A stretch of DNA of 64,000 nt, taken from contig JBKPAD010000001.1 of NCBI GenBank assembly GCA_046726235.1, positions 468,597-532,596 of the forward strand, written 5' to 3'. A model generated the notes under the pieces. It was not told where the DNA came from and did not search any database. It was given only the letters and a program-made list of their open reading frames with translations. The stretch is from Nitricoxidireducens sp046726235 (GTDB lineage: Bacteria; Pseudomonadota; Gammaproteobacteria; Burkholderiales; Rhodocyclaceae). The translations under genes were made by a program, and so were the position numbers. This document shows positions 24,292 through 32,546 of the stretch, in pieces; within the stretch, counting starts at the first letter, position 1, and each line of letters begins with the position of its first letter.

Positions 24292-25685
24292 TGGTGCGCC
24301 GCGCCGCCGGGCCGCCCCAAGGCGCGGCCAGCAATGAACCGGAGCGGGCGCAGCCCGCGAACACCCGTCACCCCCTTCCGCGGGAAGGGGGGCGGGGGGA
24401 TGGCCGCTCATCAGCGCCGGCGCTGCTGATCGCCGCGCCCGCCTCCGGCCAGGGCAAGACCTCGGTCACGGCGGCGCTCGCGCGCCTGCATGCGCGCCAG
24501 GGCCGCCGCGTGCGCGTGCTCAAGTGCGGCCCCGACTTCCTCGACCCGATGATCCACGAAGCGGCGAGCGGGGCGCCCTGCTACAACCTCGACCTCGGCA
24601 TGTGCGGCGAGACTGACTGCGCGCGCCGCCTCGCCGACGCCGCGCGCGACGCCGACCTGGTGCTGGTCGAAGGCGTCATGGGCCTGTTCGACGGCAATCC
24701 CTCCGCCGCCGACATCGCCGAGCGTTTCGGCATCCCGGTGATGGCCGTCATCGACGCCGCCGCGATGGCGCAGACCTTCGCCGCCGTCGCCCACGGCCTC
24801 GCCACCTTCCGGCCCGGCCTGCCGTTCTCCGGCGTGCTCGCCAACCGCGTCGGCAGCGCCGGCCACGCCGAACTGCTGCGCGCGGCGCTGCCCACCCACA
24901 TGCGCTGGTACGGCGCGCTGGCGCGCGACGCCGACGCCGCGCTGCCCGAGCGCCACCTCGGCCTGCTGCAGGCCGGCGAGATCGTCGACCTCACCGCGCG
25001 CCTCGACCGCATGGCCGACCGCCTCGCCGAAACCCGCGCGGGTGAACTGCCGCCGCCCGTCGATTTCGGCGAACCGCCTCCCGCCGAAGTCCCGCCGCTG
25101 CTCGCCGGCAAGCGCATCGCCATCGCGCGCGACGCCGCCTTCGGCTTCATCTATCCGGCCAACCTCGACACGCTGCGCGAGCTCGGCGCCACGCTCGAAT
25201 TCTTCTCTCCGCTCGCCGGCGATCCGCTGCCCGCCTGCGACGCCGTCTGGATTCCCGGCGGCTACCCCGAACTGCATGCCGACGCGCTCGCCGCGCATCG
25301 CGGCTTGTGGGATGCGCTCGCCGCCCACGTCGCGGCCGGAAAGCCGCTGCTCGCCGAATGCGGCGGCATGATGGCGCTCTTCGAGACGCTCGTCGACAAG
25401 GAAGGCCGCAGCCACGCGATGGCCGGCCTGCTGCCCGGCGGCGTCGTCATGCAGCCGCGCTTGACGGCACTCGGCCTACAGGTCGTCGCGCTGCCCGAAG
25501 GCGAACTGCGCGGCCACACCTTTCACTACTCGCGCAGCGAAACCGCGCTGGCGCCGCTGGCTCGAGCGACGACGCCCGACGGCCGCGAGGGCGAGGCTAT
25601 TTATCGCGAGGCCCGCCTCACGGCCTCCTATGTGCATTTTTATTTCCCGTCGAATCCACAGGCGGCGGCACGGCTCTTCCTGTAG
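24291..25685 (+). CDS. cobB: Cobyrinate a,c-diamide synthase
   Basis: A 464-residue ATP- and glutamine-dependent amidase that amidates the a and c side chains. The recognisable protein starts at about residue 42 with APALLIAAPASGQGKTSV (P-loop 50-57), then KCGPDFLDP and LVEGVMGLFDG. The class I glutamine amidotransferase domain includes IPGGYPELHAD and nucleophile Cys357 in AECGGMM. The first about 40 residues are low-complexity and are the in-frame translation of the repeat at 24304-24403. No other ATG, GTG or TTG lies in frame between them and the conserved part, so the extension seems real, or a non-standard CTG is used. Confidence 0.93.
   Translation: MVRRAAGPPQGAASNEPERAQPANTRHPLPREGGRGDGRSSAPALLIAAPASGQGKTSVTAALARLHARQGRRVRVLKCGPDFLDPMIHEAASGAPCYNLDLGMCGETDCARRLADAARDADLVLVEGVMGLFDGNPSAADIAERFGIPVMAVIDAAAMAQTFAAVAHGLATFRPGLPFSGVLANRVGSAGHAELLRAALPTHMRWYGALARDADAALPERHLGLLQAGEIVDLTARLDRMADRLAETRAGELPPPVDFGEPPPAEVPPLLAGKRIAIARDAAFGFIYPANLDTLRELGATLEFFSPLAGDPLPACDAVWIPGGYPELHADALAAHRGLWDALAAHVAAGKPLLAECGGMMALFETLVDKEGRSHAMAGLLPGGVVMQPRLTALGLQVVALPEGELRGHTFHYSRSETALAPLARATTPDGREGEAIYREARLTASYVHFYFPSNPQAAARLFL
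24304..24403 (+). repeat. Two-hairpin repeat element, copy B (inside the cobB reading frame)
   Basis: The second copy of the element at 6125-6223. Hairpins GCGGGC-GCA-GCCCGC (24344-24358) and CCCCCTTCC-GCG-GGAAGGGGG (24371-24391) occupy the same positions as in copy A but with different, still complementary, stems. GCGAACA and CGTCACCCCC are shared, as is GGGGCGGGGGG after the second hairpin. This copy falls after the first codons of cobB and is open in that frame. Confidence 0.75.
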
Positions 25686-25865
25686 CCCGCGCGGCTGGCG
25701 CACAATGGTCTCGTGGGTGCCTGCGGGTCGCCCACGGCGACGCAGGTGTGAAGGTGCGCAGCACTCGCCAGCGTACGGTCGGAAACATCGCCCGACCCGG
25801 TGCCGCGCACATAGCAGCCGGAGTAACGCCCGGCCGCCCGCGATGAACCGCTGAACGAGGTATCG
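25686..25865 (+). other. Intergenic region cobB-bluB, possible structured leader
   Basis: These 180 bp carry no ORF I can support. Several inverted repeats are visible: GTGGG / CCCAC around 25731-25753, GCCTGC / GCAGGT-type pairing near 25739-25766, and CGGTCGG / CCCGACC around 25789-25805. Together they look like a multi-stem leader before bluB. GGTGCC followed by GCAGGTGTGAA recalls the start of a cobalamin aptamer, but no B12 box is present. Function unknown. Confidence 0.35.
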
Positions 25866-26537
25866 ATGACCGAACACCGCTATTCCGACGCCGAGATCGC
25901 CGCCGTCGAGCGCGCGATCCGCGAGCGCCGCGACATCCGCCACTTCGTGCCGGGCGAGTTGCCCGAAGGCCTGCTCGAACGCCTCGTCGAGGCCGCGCAT
26001 CTCGCGCCCTCGGTCGGCTACCTGCAGCCGACGCGCTTCGTGCGCGTCGCCGAGCCGGCACGGCGCGAGGCGCTGTGGCGCGTCGTCGAGGAGGAGCGCA
26101 AGCGCACCGGCGACGCGCTGCCGTCGCGCAACGCCGAGTTCATGACGCTCAAGATCGAAGGCATCCGCGAGGCCGCCGAGGTGCTGGTGGTGGCGCTGAT
26201 GCCCGAGCGCGAGGACCGCATCTTCGGCCGCCGCACGCTGCCGGAGATGGACGTCGCCTCGGTCGCCTGTGCGATCCAGAACATGTGGCTGCTGGCGCGC
26301 GCCGAGGGCATCGGGCTGGGCTGGGTGTCGTTCTTCGATCCGGAAGCCGTCGCGCATCTGCTCGGAATGCCCGAGGGCGCGCGGCCGCTGGCGATCCTCT
26401 GCATCGGCCCGGCGGTGGAGTTTCCGGCGCAGCCGCTGCTCGAGACGGCGGGCTGGGGCAAGCGCCTGCCGCTCGATCAGGTGCTGTTCGAGGAGCGCTG
26501 GCCGGAAGGTAGCGGCGCGACGCCGAAGGCCTACTGA
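25866..26537 (+). CDS. bluB: 5,6-Dimethylbenzimidazole synthase BluB
   Basis: A 223-residue flavin-destructase of the nitroreductase fold. It uses O2 to fragment FMNH2 and yields 5,6-dimethylbenzimidazole, the lower ligand of B12. Family motifs: IRERRDIRHFVPGELPE, HLAPSVGYLQPTRFV, EMDVASVACAIQNMWLLARAEG and GLGWVSFFDPEAVAHLLG. It shows the organism can make the lower ligand aerobically. It is convergent with, and overlaps by 7 nt, the btuF-like gene. Confidence 0.93.
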   Translation: MTEHRYSDAEIAAVERAIRERRDIRHFVPGELPEGLLERLVEAAHLAPSVGYLQPTRFVRVAEPARREALWRVVEEERKRTGDALPSRNAEFMTLKIEGIREAAEVLVVALMPEREDRIFGRRTLPEMDVASVACAIQNMWLLARAEGIGLGWVSFFDPEAVAHLLGMPEGARPLAILCIGPAVEFPAQPLLETAGWGKRLPLDQVLFEERWPEGSGATPKAY

Positions 26538-27421
26538 CGGCCGAGCTTGGCGCGCGCGGTTTCGAGGAAGCCGCAGAGGCGCTCGGCGCCGTCGAGCACG
26601 CGCGGCGTGTGGCGCTGGATCAGGTCCGGCGGAATGAAGTAGAGGTTGTCGCGCGCGACGGCGCCGAGCGCCGGCCAGCGCCGCCAGTCGTCCACCCACT
26701 CGGGGCGCGCCTCGCCCATGCCGCTGGCGACGATCACTTCCGGGTTGGCGGCGAGCACCGCTTCGACGCTGACGGTCGGCGCCAGCACCGGCAGTTCGGC
26801 GAACACGTTCTCGCCGCCGCACAGTGAGATGGCGTCGCTGATGATCTGCTTGCCGTTGATGGTCATCAGCGGCTGCTTCCAGATCTGGTAGAAGACGCGG
26901 ATTTTCGGCCGGCCGGAATAGCGCGTCGTGTATTGCGCGTGGCGTTCGCGGAAGCGCGCCGCGGCGGCGTCGGCGACGGCCGCGGTGCCGGCCAGCCGCC
27001 CGAGCTGCTCGATGCTGTGCGCGACGTCGAGCATGCGGTTCGGCTGGTTGACGTACACCGGCAGGCCGAGCGCGCGCAGCTTGGTCAGCGAGGCGGCAGC
27101 GTTGCCGCTTTCCCAGCCGACGACGAGGTCGGGCTTGAGCGCGAGCACTGCTTCGAGATCGACGCGCGAATAGCCGCCGACGCGCGGCAGCGCCTTGGCC
27201 GCCGGCGGATAGTCGCTGTACTCGACGGTGCCGACGATGCGCTCGCCGGCGCCGGCGGCGTAAAGCATCTCGGTGACGTGCGGCGCCAGGCTGACGATGC
27301 GCTGCGCCGGTTTGGCGAGGCGCAACTCGGCGCCGGTGTCGTCGCGCACGGCGATTTCGGCGTGGGCGCCGACGGCGAGCAGGGCGAGGAAGAGGGCAGG
27401 CAGGTGTCTCAACATCGTCAT
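26531..27421 (-). CDS. btuF: Cobalamin-binding periplasmic protein BtuF
   Basis: A 296-residue exported BtuF-type binding protein with a signal peptide (1-21, ending GAHA). Motifs include RIVSLAPHVTEMLYAAGAG, IVGTVEYSDYPPAAKALPRVGGY and LEAVLALKPDLVVGWESGN, then a second lobe with FYQIWKQPLMTINGKQIISDAISLCGGEN-type sequence. It is closer to textbook BtuF than the protein at 22904-23701, though it is not beside btuC and btuD. It diverges from the cache gene with 24 bp between the two starts. Confidence 0.9.
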   Translation of the reverse strand: MTMLRHLPALFLALLAVGAHAEIAVRDDTGAELRLAKPAQRIVSLAPHVTEMLYAAGAGERIVGTVEYSDYPPAAKALPRVGGYSRVDLEAVLALKPDLVVGWESGNAAASLTKLRALGLPVYVNQPNRMLDVAHSIEQLGRLAGTAAVADAAAARFRERHAQYTTRYSGRPKIRVFYQIWKQPLMTINGKQIISDAISLCGGENVFAELPVLAPTVSVEAVLAANPEVIVASGMGEARPEWVDDWRRWPALGAVARDNLYFIPPDLIQRHTPRVLDGAERLCGFLETARAKLGRQ

Positions 27422-27445
27422 GGCTTTCGTTTAGAGTCGCGCATC

Positions 27446-28405
27446 ATGCCAGAACAACAGTCATCGCTTCAGGAATGCGTCGCGCGCCAGCGCGGCGAGC
27501 TCAAACAGATGCTCGAAGCGCCGCTGCGCGCCGCGGCGCAGGCCTGCGCCGGCGTGTGGGGCGATCGCGCGCAGCTCGACGCGGCGCTCGCGGCGGCCTT
27601 TCCGTGGCTGCCCTACTGCCGCTACATCTACGCGCTCGACACCCGCGGCATCCAGATCTCCGACAACGTCGGCGGCGAGGGCTGCGTCGTCGGCGACTTC
27701 GGCCGCGACCGTTCGCACCGGCCCTACATGCGCGAGTCGCTGCCGTCCTCGGGCTTCCTGCTGTCGCGCTCCTACATCGGCCTGCGCGAGCGGCGCCCGG
27801 CGATCACCGCGATCCAGCTGGTGCGCGACGACGCCGGCCGCGCGCTCGGCTTCGTCGGTGCCGACTTCTACCTCAACGACCTGCCGCTGACACGCGGCTT
27901 CGCCGAGCGGCGCCAGTGGAAGCAGATGCGCGGCGACCCGTCGATCCGCAGCGGCGTCTTCCACCAGGCGCGCACGGAAAGCGAGATGGACGGCAGCATC
28001 GACACCGTGCTCGGCGTCGTCGACGAACTGATGACCGACCACGGCATGCACCACATCATGCTGCACTTCTCGAGCAGCCGCGCCGTCTATTGGACCGTCG
28101 ACGATCCGTTCCGCTACCACCTGCTCGACATCAAGGCGCTGACCAATCCCGACATCTGCCTCGCCTTCCGCCGCCAGCCGTATCCGGACGGCGCGCTGGT
28201 GCCGAAGCAGCGCATCCGCGCCATCCTCGACGGCATGCGCAACCTGCGTTTCGTCGACGAGACTTTCTACCTGCGCACCGGCACGCTCAACGTCTTCAAC
28301 GGCATCGTCGGCCTCACGTTCTCCTGCGACGGCTCGCACTACATGCCGTGGGACGAGTTCCTGAAGATGGACGTCGCCTTCTGGCTGGGGACGGCTAGCG
28401 CCTGA
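27446..28405 (+). CDS. Soluble cache (PDC sensor) domain protein
   Basis: A 319-residue protein with no signal peptide and no membrane segment. The central part resembles a PDC/dCache ligand-binding domain: RYIYALDTRGIQISDNV, DRSHRPYMRESLPSSGFLLSRSYIG and AITAIQLVRDDAGRALGFVGADFYL. The C-terminal half (about 175-319) has no output domain I can name. Cache domains are normally extracellular parts of receptors, so a free cytoplasmic form is unusual. Its position inside the cobalamin cluster, divergent from btuF, suggests but does not prove a link to corrinoids. It overlaps the convergent cobD gene by 11 nt. Confidence 0.75.
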   Translation: MPEQQSSLQECVARQRGELKQMLEAPLRAAAQACAGVWGDRAQLDAALAAAFPWLPYCRYIYALDTRGIQISDNVGGEGCVVGDFGRDRSHRPYMRESLPSSGFLLSRSYIGLRERRPAITAIQLVRDDAGRALGFVGADFYLNDLPLTRGFAERRQWKQMRGDPSIRSGVFHQARTESEMDGSIDTVLGVVDELMTDHGMHHIMLHFSSSRAVYWTVDDPFRYHLLDIKALTNPDICLAFRRQPYPDGALVPKQRIRAILDGMRNLRFVDETFYLRTGTLNVFNGIVGLTFSCDGSHYMPWDEFLKMDVAFWLGTASA

Positions 28406-29378
28406 TCGCCGCGGCGAGCCGCGCCCACTCGGGCTCATTGCCCGGCAGGCCGAAGCGCAGCGCCGCCGGATCGTCGAAGCGGCGCACGAGGATGCCTTGG
28501 CGCGCCAGCGCCTCGAACACTTCTGCGGCACGCGGCGTCGTCACGTAGCGGAACAGCGCCGTCCCCGTCGATTCGTCGAAGCCGGCTTCGCGCAATAGGT
28601 CGGCGAGGCGTGCGGAGGCCGCGATCAGCCGCGCGTGCTGCTGCGCCTGCCAGGCCGTGTCGGCCCAGGCGGCTCGGGCGACGAGGCGCGCGGGGTGCGA
28701 AACCGCCCACGGGCCGACCGCTTCGCGCAGGCGGTCGAGAATCTGCGGCGCGGCGATGACGCAGCCGACGCGCACGCCGGCGAGACCGTAGAACTTGCCC
28801 AGCGAGCGCAGCACGATCAGGTTCGGCGCCGCGTCGGTGCCGGCGATGCCGGCCAGCGAGTCGGCCGGCTCGGCGTCGGCGAAGGCCTCGTCGACGACCA
28901 GCCAGCCGCCGCGCGCGGCGAGCGTATGCGCCGCCGCCAGCAGTCGATCGCGATCGAAGCGGGTGCCGTCGGGATTGTTCGGATTGACGAGCACCAGCGC
29001 GTCGGCCGTCGCGGCGGCGGCTTCGAGTTCGCGCGCAGTGAACGGCGCGAGGCGATGGTCGGCGGCCTGCCAGGCGGCCGCGTGTTCGCCGTAGCTGGGC
29101 GCCAGCACGGCTGCGGTGCCGGCCGGCCGCAGCCGCGGCAGCGCCATGATCGCCGCCTGCGAGCCGGGCACGACGAGCAGCGACGACGCGCCGTAGCAGG
29201 CGCGCGCCGCATCGTCGAGGCCGTCGTCGTCTTCCGGCAGGCGCTGCCAGCAGTCGTGCGGCAGCGCCGGGATCGGATAGGCATCGGGCGCGATGCCCGT
29301 CGACAGGTCGAGCCAGTCGGCGAGCGGGATGTTCCATTGCCGCGCCGCCGCGCGCAGGCGTCCGCCGTGCTCAAGCAA
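28395..29378 (-). CDS. cobD: L-threonine-O-3-phosphate decarboxylase (PLP)
   Basis: A 327-residue class I/II aminotransferase-fold enzyme that makes (R)-1-aminopropan-2-ol phosphate, the linker of the nucleotide loop (CobD in Salmonella, CobC in Pseudomonas). Motifs: LDLSTGIAPDAYPIP near the N-terminus, VLVNPNNPDGTRFDRD, VVDEAFADAEP and the PLP lysine in LRSLGKFYGLAGVRVG. It starts at TTG 29378 with GGAGGA upstream and overlaps the cbiB stop, so the two are coupled. Confidence 0.9.
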   Translation of the reverse strand: MLEHGGRLRAAARQWNIPLADWLDLSTGIAPDAYPIPALPHDCWQRLPEDDDGLDDAARACYGASSLLVVPGSQAAIMALPRLRPAGTAAVLAPSYGEHAAAWQAADHRLAPFTARELEAAAATADALVLVNPNNPDGTRFDRDRLLAAAHTLAARGGWLVVDEAFADAEPADSLAGIAGTDAAPNLIVLRSLGKFYGLAGVRVGCVIAAPQILDRLREAVGPWAVSHPARLVARAAWADTAWQAQQHARLIAASARLADLLREAGFDESTGTALFRYVTTPRAAEVFEALARQGILVRRFDDPAALRFGLPGNEPEWARLAAAIRR

Positions 29379-30282
29379 GGATGAATCCTCCGATCACGAA
29401 GACGGCGAGCCAGAGCCAGGTGCCGCGCTCGACGAGCGCGACGGCGCGCAGGATGTCGGTGGCGCTGGGCGCTTCACCGGCGCCGAGCGGCGGCCGCTGT
29501 TCGACGGCGCCGTGGTAGATCGCCGCGCCGCCGAGCCGCACGCCGAGCGCACCGGCGCCCGCGGCCATCACCGGGCCGGCGTTCGGGCTGCCCCAGGCGG
29601 CGGCCTGCGCGCGCCAGCAGTCGAACGCCTGCGAAGTGCGGCCGAGCAGGGCGTAGGTCAGCGCGGTGAGCCGCGCGGGGACGAAGTTGAGCGCGTCGTC
29701 GATGCGCGCCGCGGCCCAGCCGAAGTACACGCGGCGCTCGTCCTTGTAGCCCCACATCGCGTCGAGCGTGTTGGCGAGCCGGAACAGCACGGCACCGGCG
29801 CCGCCGCCAATGGCGAACCAGAACAGCGCGCCGAGCACGGCGTCGTTGCCGTTCTCGAGCACCGATTCGACGCCGGCCCGAGCGACGCCTTCGGCATCGA
29901 GTTGCGAGGTGTCGCGCGAGACGATCATGCCGACTTGCGTGCGCGCGGCGTCGAGGTCGCCGGCCGCGAGCGGCGCGGCGATGGCGCGCGCGTGGTCGGC
30001 GAGGCTCCTGCCGCCGAGCGCGAGCCAGAGCAGCAACGCGTCGAGCACGGGATGCGCCGCCCAGGCGGCGAGCGCGACGAAGGGCAGGACGATTGCGGCC
30101 CATGCGGCGAGGCCGCGCAGCCGGTTGCCGGCGGCATCGCCGGGCGCGCCACGACGCAGCGTCCGCTCGGCCGCATCGGCGAGCCGGCCGAAGCCGACCA
30201 GCGGATGGAAGCGGCGCGGTTCGCCGAGGACCCGGTCGAGCAGAACACCCGCAACGCCAAGTAACAGGAGACTCATACGCAT
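29371..30282 (-). CDS. cbiB: Adenosylcobinamide-phosphate synthase
   Basis: A 303-residue membrane protein that attaches aminopropanol (phosphate) to adenosylcobyric acid. Motifs: LLDRVLGEPRRFHPLVGFGRL, SRDTSQLDAEGVARAGVESVLENGNDAVLGALFW, NTLDAMWGYKDERRVYFGWAAAR and a C-terminal membrane helix. It is coupled to cobD downstream and divergent from cobQ, with only 14 bp between the two start codons. Confidence 0.93.
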   Translation of the reverse strand: MRMSLLLLGVAGVLLDRVLGEPRRFHPLVGFGRLADAAERTLRRGAPGDAAGNRLRGLAAWAAIVLPFVALAAWAAHPVLDALLLWLALGGRSLADHARAIAAPLAAGDLDAARTQVGMIVSRDTSQLDAEGVARAGVESVLENGNDAVLGALFWFAIGGGAGAVLFRLANTLDAMWGYKDERRVYFGWAAARIDDALNFVPARLTALTYALLGRTSQAFDCWRAQAAAWGSPNAGPVMAAGAGALGVRLGGAAIYHGAVEQRPPLGAGEAPSATDILRAVALVERGTWLWLAVFVIGGFILA

Positions 30283-30296
30283 GGGACAATTAAGCG

Positions 30297-31760
30297 ATGA
30301 AGGCGCTAATGGTACAAGGCTGCACCTCCGACGCCGGCAAGAGCACGCTGGTCGCGGCGCTCTGCCGCATCCTGCATCGCCGCGGCGTGCGTGTGGCGCC
30401 GTTCAAGCCGCAGAACATGGCGCTGAATTCGGCGGTGACGGTCGACGGCGGCGAGATCGGCCGCGCGCAGGCGCTGCAGGCGTATGCCGCCGGGCTGGAG
30501 CCGCGCATCGACTTCAACCCGGTGCTGCTGAAGCCGAACACCGACAAGCGCGCGCAGGTGGTCATCCACGGCAAGGCGGTCGCCGACCTCGACGCCAAGG
30601 CGTATCACGACTACAAGGCGACGGCGATGAAGGCGGTGCTCGAATCCTGGGCGCGGCTGACGGCGGAGTTCGACTGCGTGCTGGTCGAGGGCGCCGGCAG
30701 CCCGGCCGAGGTGAACCTGCGCGACCGCGACATCGCCAACATGGGCTTCGCCGAGACCGTCGACATCCCGGTGATCCTCGTCGGCGACATCGACCGCGGC
30801 GGCGTGCTGGCGCATCTCGCCGGCACGCTCGACCTGCTGGCGCCGTCCGAGCGCGCGCGTGTGCAGGGCCTCGTCATCAACCGCTTCCGCGGCGACATCG
30901 CGCTGCTCGAGCCGGGCCTGACCTGGCTGGCACGCCATACCGGCAAGCCGGTGCTCGGCGTGCTGCCCTACCTGCATGGCCTGTTCCTCGACGCCGAGGA
31001 TGCGCTCGAGCACCACGTCGAGCGCGCGGGCGAGGCGCGGCTGCGCGTCGTCGCGCCGGTGTATCCGCGCATCTCGAACCACAACGACCTCGATCCGCTG
31101 CGGCTGCATCCGGAGGTCGACTTCCGTTGGGTCGGGCCGGGGCAGATTCCGCCGCCGGCCGACCTCGTCGTGCTGCCGGGCTCGAAGAGCGTCGCCGCCG
31201 ACCTGGGCTGGCTGCGGGCGCAGGGCTGGGAGCCTTACCTGCAACGTCACCTGCGCTACGGCGGCCGGATTGTCGGCCTGTGCGGCGGCTACCAGATGCT
31301 CGGCCGCACGCTGCACGACCCGGCCGGCATCGAAGGCGCGACGGGAAGCCAGCCGGGGCTGGGCTTCCTCGACTGCGAGACGACGCTGGAAGCCGAAAAG
31401 CAACTGCGCAACGTCGAGGGCCGGCTGGCGCTCGACGGCACGCCGCTCATGCGCGGCTACGAGATCCACATGGGCGTGACGACCGGCGCCGCGCTCGAGC
31501 GCCCGGCCGTGCGCCTCGCAGACGGCCGCAACGACGGCGCGATCTCGGCGGACGGGCAGGTGCTCGCCACTTACTGCCACGGCCTGTTCGACCATCCGGA
31601 AGCGCTGTCGGGCCTGCTTGCCTGGGCCGGCGCCGCGGGTGCGGCACCGGTCGATTTCGCCGCGCGGCGCGAAGCGGACATCGATCGCCTGGCCGATGCC
31701 GTCGAGGCGGCGCTCGGCGAACAGCGGTTGGCGAAGCTGCTGCCGCTCAGTCGCCCTTGA
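30297..31760 (+). CDS. cobQ: Cobyric acid synthase
   Basis: A 487-residue enzyme that amidates the b, d, e and g side chains using ATP and glutamine. N-terminal MVQGCTSDAGKSTLVAALCR contains the P-loop, followed by KPQNMALNS and VLVEGAGSPAEVNLRDRDIANMG. The amidotransferase domain has LPGSKSVAADL, GLCGGYQMLG with the nucleophilic Cys, and the His in YCHGLFDHP. It is about the family's usual length. Its 3' end overlaps the convergent cobU gene by 14 nt. Confidence 0.95.
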   Translation: MKALMVQGCTSDAGKSTLVAALCRILHRRGVRVAPFKPQNMALNSAVTVDGGEIGRAQALQAYAAGLEPRIDFNPVLLKPNTDKRAQVVIHGKAVADLDAKAYHDYKATAMKAVLESWARLTAEFDCVLVEGAGSPAEVNLRDRDIANMGFAETVDIPVILVGDIDRGGVLAHLAGTLDLLAPSERARVQGLVINRFRGDIALLEPGLTWLARHTGKPVLGVLPYLHGLFLDAEDALEHHVERAGEARLRVVAPVYPRISNHNDLDPLRLHPEVDFRWVGPGQIPPPADLVVLPGSKSVAADLGWLRAQGWEPYLQRHLRYGGRIVGLCGGYQMLGRTLHDPAGIEGATGSQPGLGFLDCETTLEAEKQLRNVEGRLALDGTPLMRGYEIHMGVTTGAALERPAVRLADGRNDGAISADGQVLATYCHGLFDHPEALSGLLAWAGAAGAAPVDFAARREADIDRLADAVEAALGEQRLAKLLPLSRP

Positions 31761-32298
31761 GCTTGAGCGGCAGCCCTGCCGCCACCAGCGTCACGCGCTC
31801 GCAGACGGCGGCGACGCGCTGATTCAGGCGTCCCTGCTCGTCGGCGAACAGCCGCGAGACCGGATGCATCGGCACGATGCCCGAGCCGACTTCGTTGCTG
31901 ACCAGCACGACGCGGCCGGGCAGGCCGGGCAGCAAGTCGATCAGCGCCTCGGTCTGGCCGTCGAGCAGCGGGCAGTCGACGGCCTCGCCGGCTTCGGCCT
32001 GCCTGGCGGCCTTGCCGGCGAAGAACAGGTTGGTCAGCCACAGCGTCAGGCAGTCCACGAGCAGGCAGGCATCCGGCGCGGCGTGCGCCTGCAGGGCCGT
32101 CGCGAGTTCGATCGGCGCCTCGACGCAGCCCCATTCGGCGGGCCGCCCGGCGCGATGGTGGGCGACGCGGCGCTGCATCTCGGCGTCGAGCGCCTGCGCG
32201 GTGGCGAAGTAGGTCACGCGCAGCCCCGATTCGCGCGCCTGGCGCTCCGCCCAGGCGCTCTTGCCCGAGCGCGCGCCGCCGATGACGAGTTCCTTCAT
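31747..32298 (-). CDS. cobU: Adenosylcobinamide kinase / adenosylcobinamide-phosphate guanylyltransferase
   Basis: A 183-residue bifunctional enzyme. The P-loop GGARSGKSAWAERQA is near the N-terminus, followed by VTYFATAQALDAEMQRRVAHHRAGRPAEW, the region holding the guanylylated His. LLVDCLTLWLTNLF and VSNEVGSGIVP are also typical. ATG 32298 is preferred to a TTG at 32304. The gene points away from riboswitch 2 and is not under its control. Confidence 0.93.
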   Translation of the reverse strand: MKELVIGGARSGKSAWAERQARESGLRVTYFATAQALDAEMQRRVAHHRAGRPAEWGCVEAPIELATALQAHAAPDACLLVDCLTLWLTNLFFAGKAARQAEAGEAVDCPLLDGQTEALIDLLPGLPGRVVLVSNEVGSGIVPMHPVSRLFADEQGRLNQRVAAVCERVTLVAAGLPLKLKGD

Positions 32299-32337
32299 GC
32301 GCAAAGGTTAACACGCAGCGCGCGGCTATAATCCGCG

Positions 32338-32492
32338 CCGATTCGGCCAAGGGAATGCCGTGAAAATCGGCAGCGGGCCCGCCGCTGTAACCGGGGACGA
32401 ACGCCGCTCGCCGCAAGGCAGCCACTGCGAGGCAGCAGCTTCGCGGGAAGGCGCGGCGTTTCGGACGATCCGGGAGCCAGAAGACCTGCCGG
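32338..32492 (+). promoter_or_regulatory. Cobalamin riboswitch upstream of cobT
   Basis: A second, shorter B12 aptamer: CAAGGGAATGCCGTGAAAATC, the variant B12 box GCGGGCCCGCCGCTGTAACC, GCCACTG (32421-32427), GGGAAGGCGCGGCG and GGGAGCCAGAAGACCTGCC at the 3' end. A TATAAT at 32327-32332 directly upstream is a likely -10 box. It should control cobT and, by read-through, the response regulator, cobS and cobC. Confidence 0.93.
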
Positions 32493-32546
32493 ATTCTTTC
32501 CAGCGCGCCATGGCAGGGTGTGCCCATTTGCGAAAGGACGGATCGG

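Noticed and set aside
25686..25865. Third cobalamin riboswitch before bluB
   Set aside because: A loose GGTGCC/GCAGGTGTGAA resemblance only; the B12 box and the GGGAA and closing elements are absent, so I list it only as an unidentified leader.
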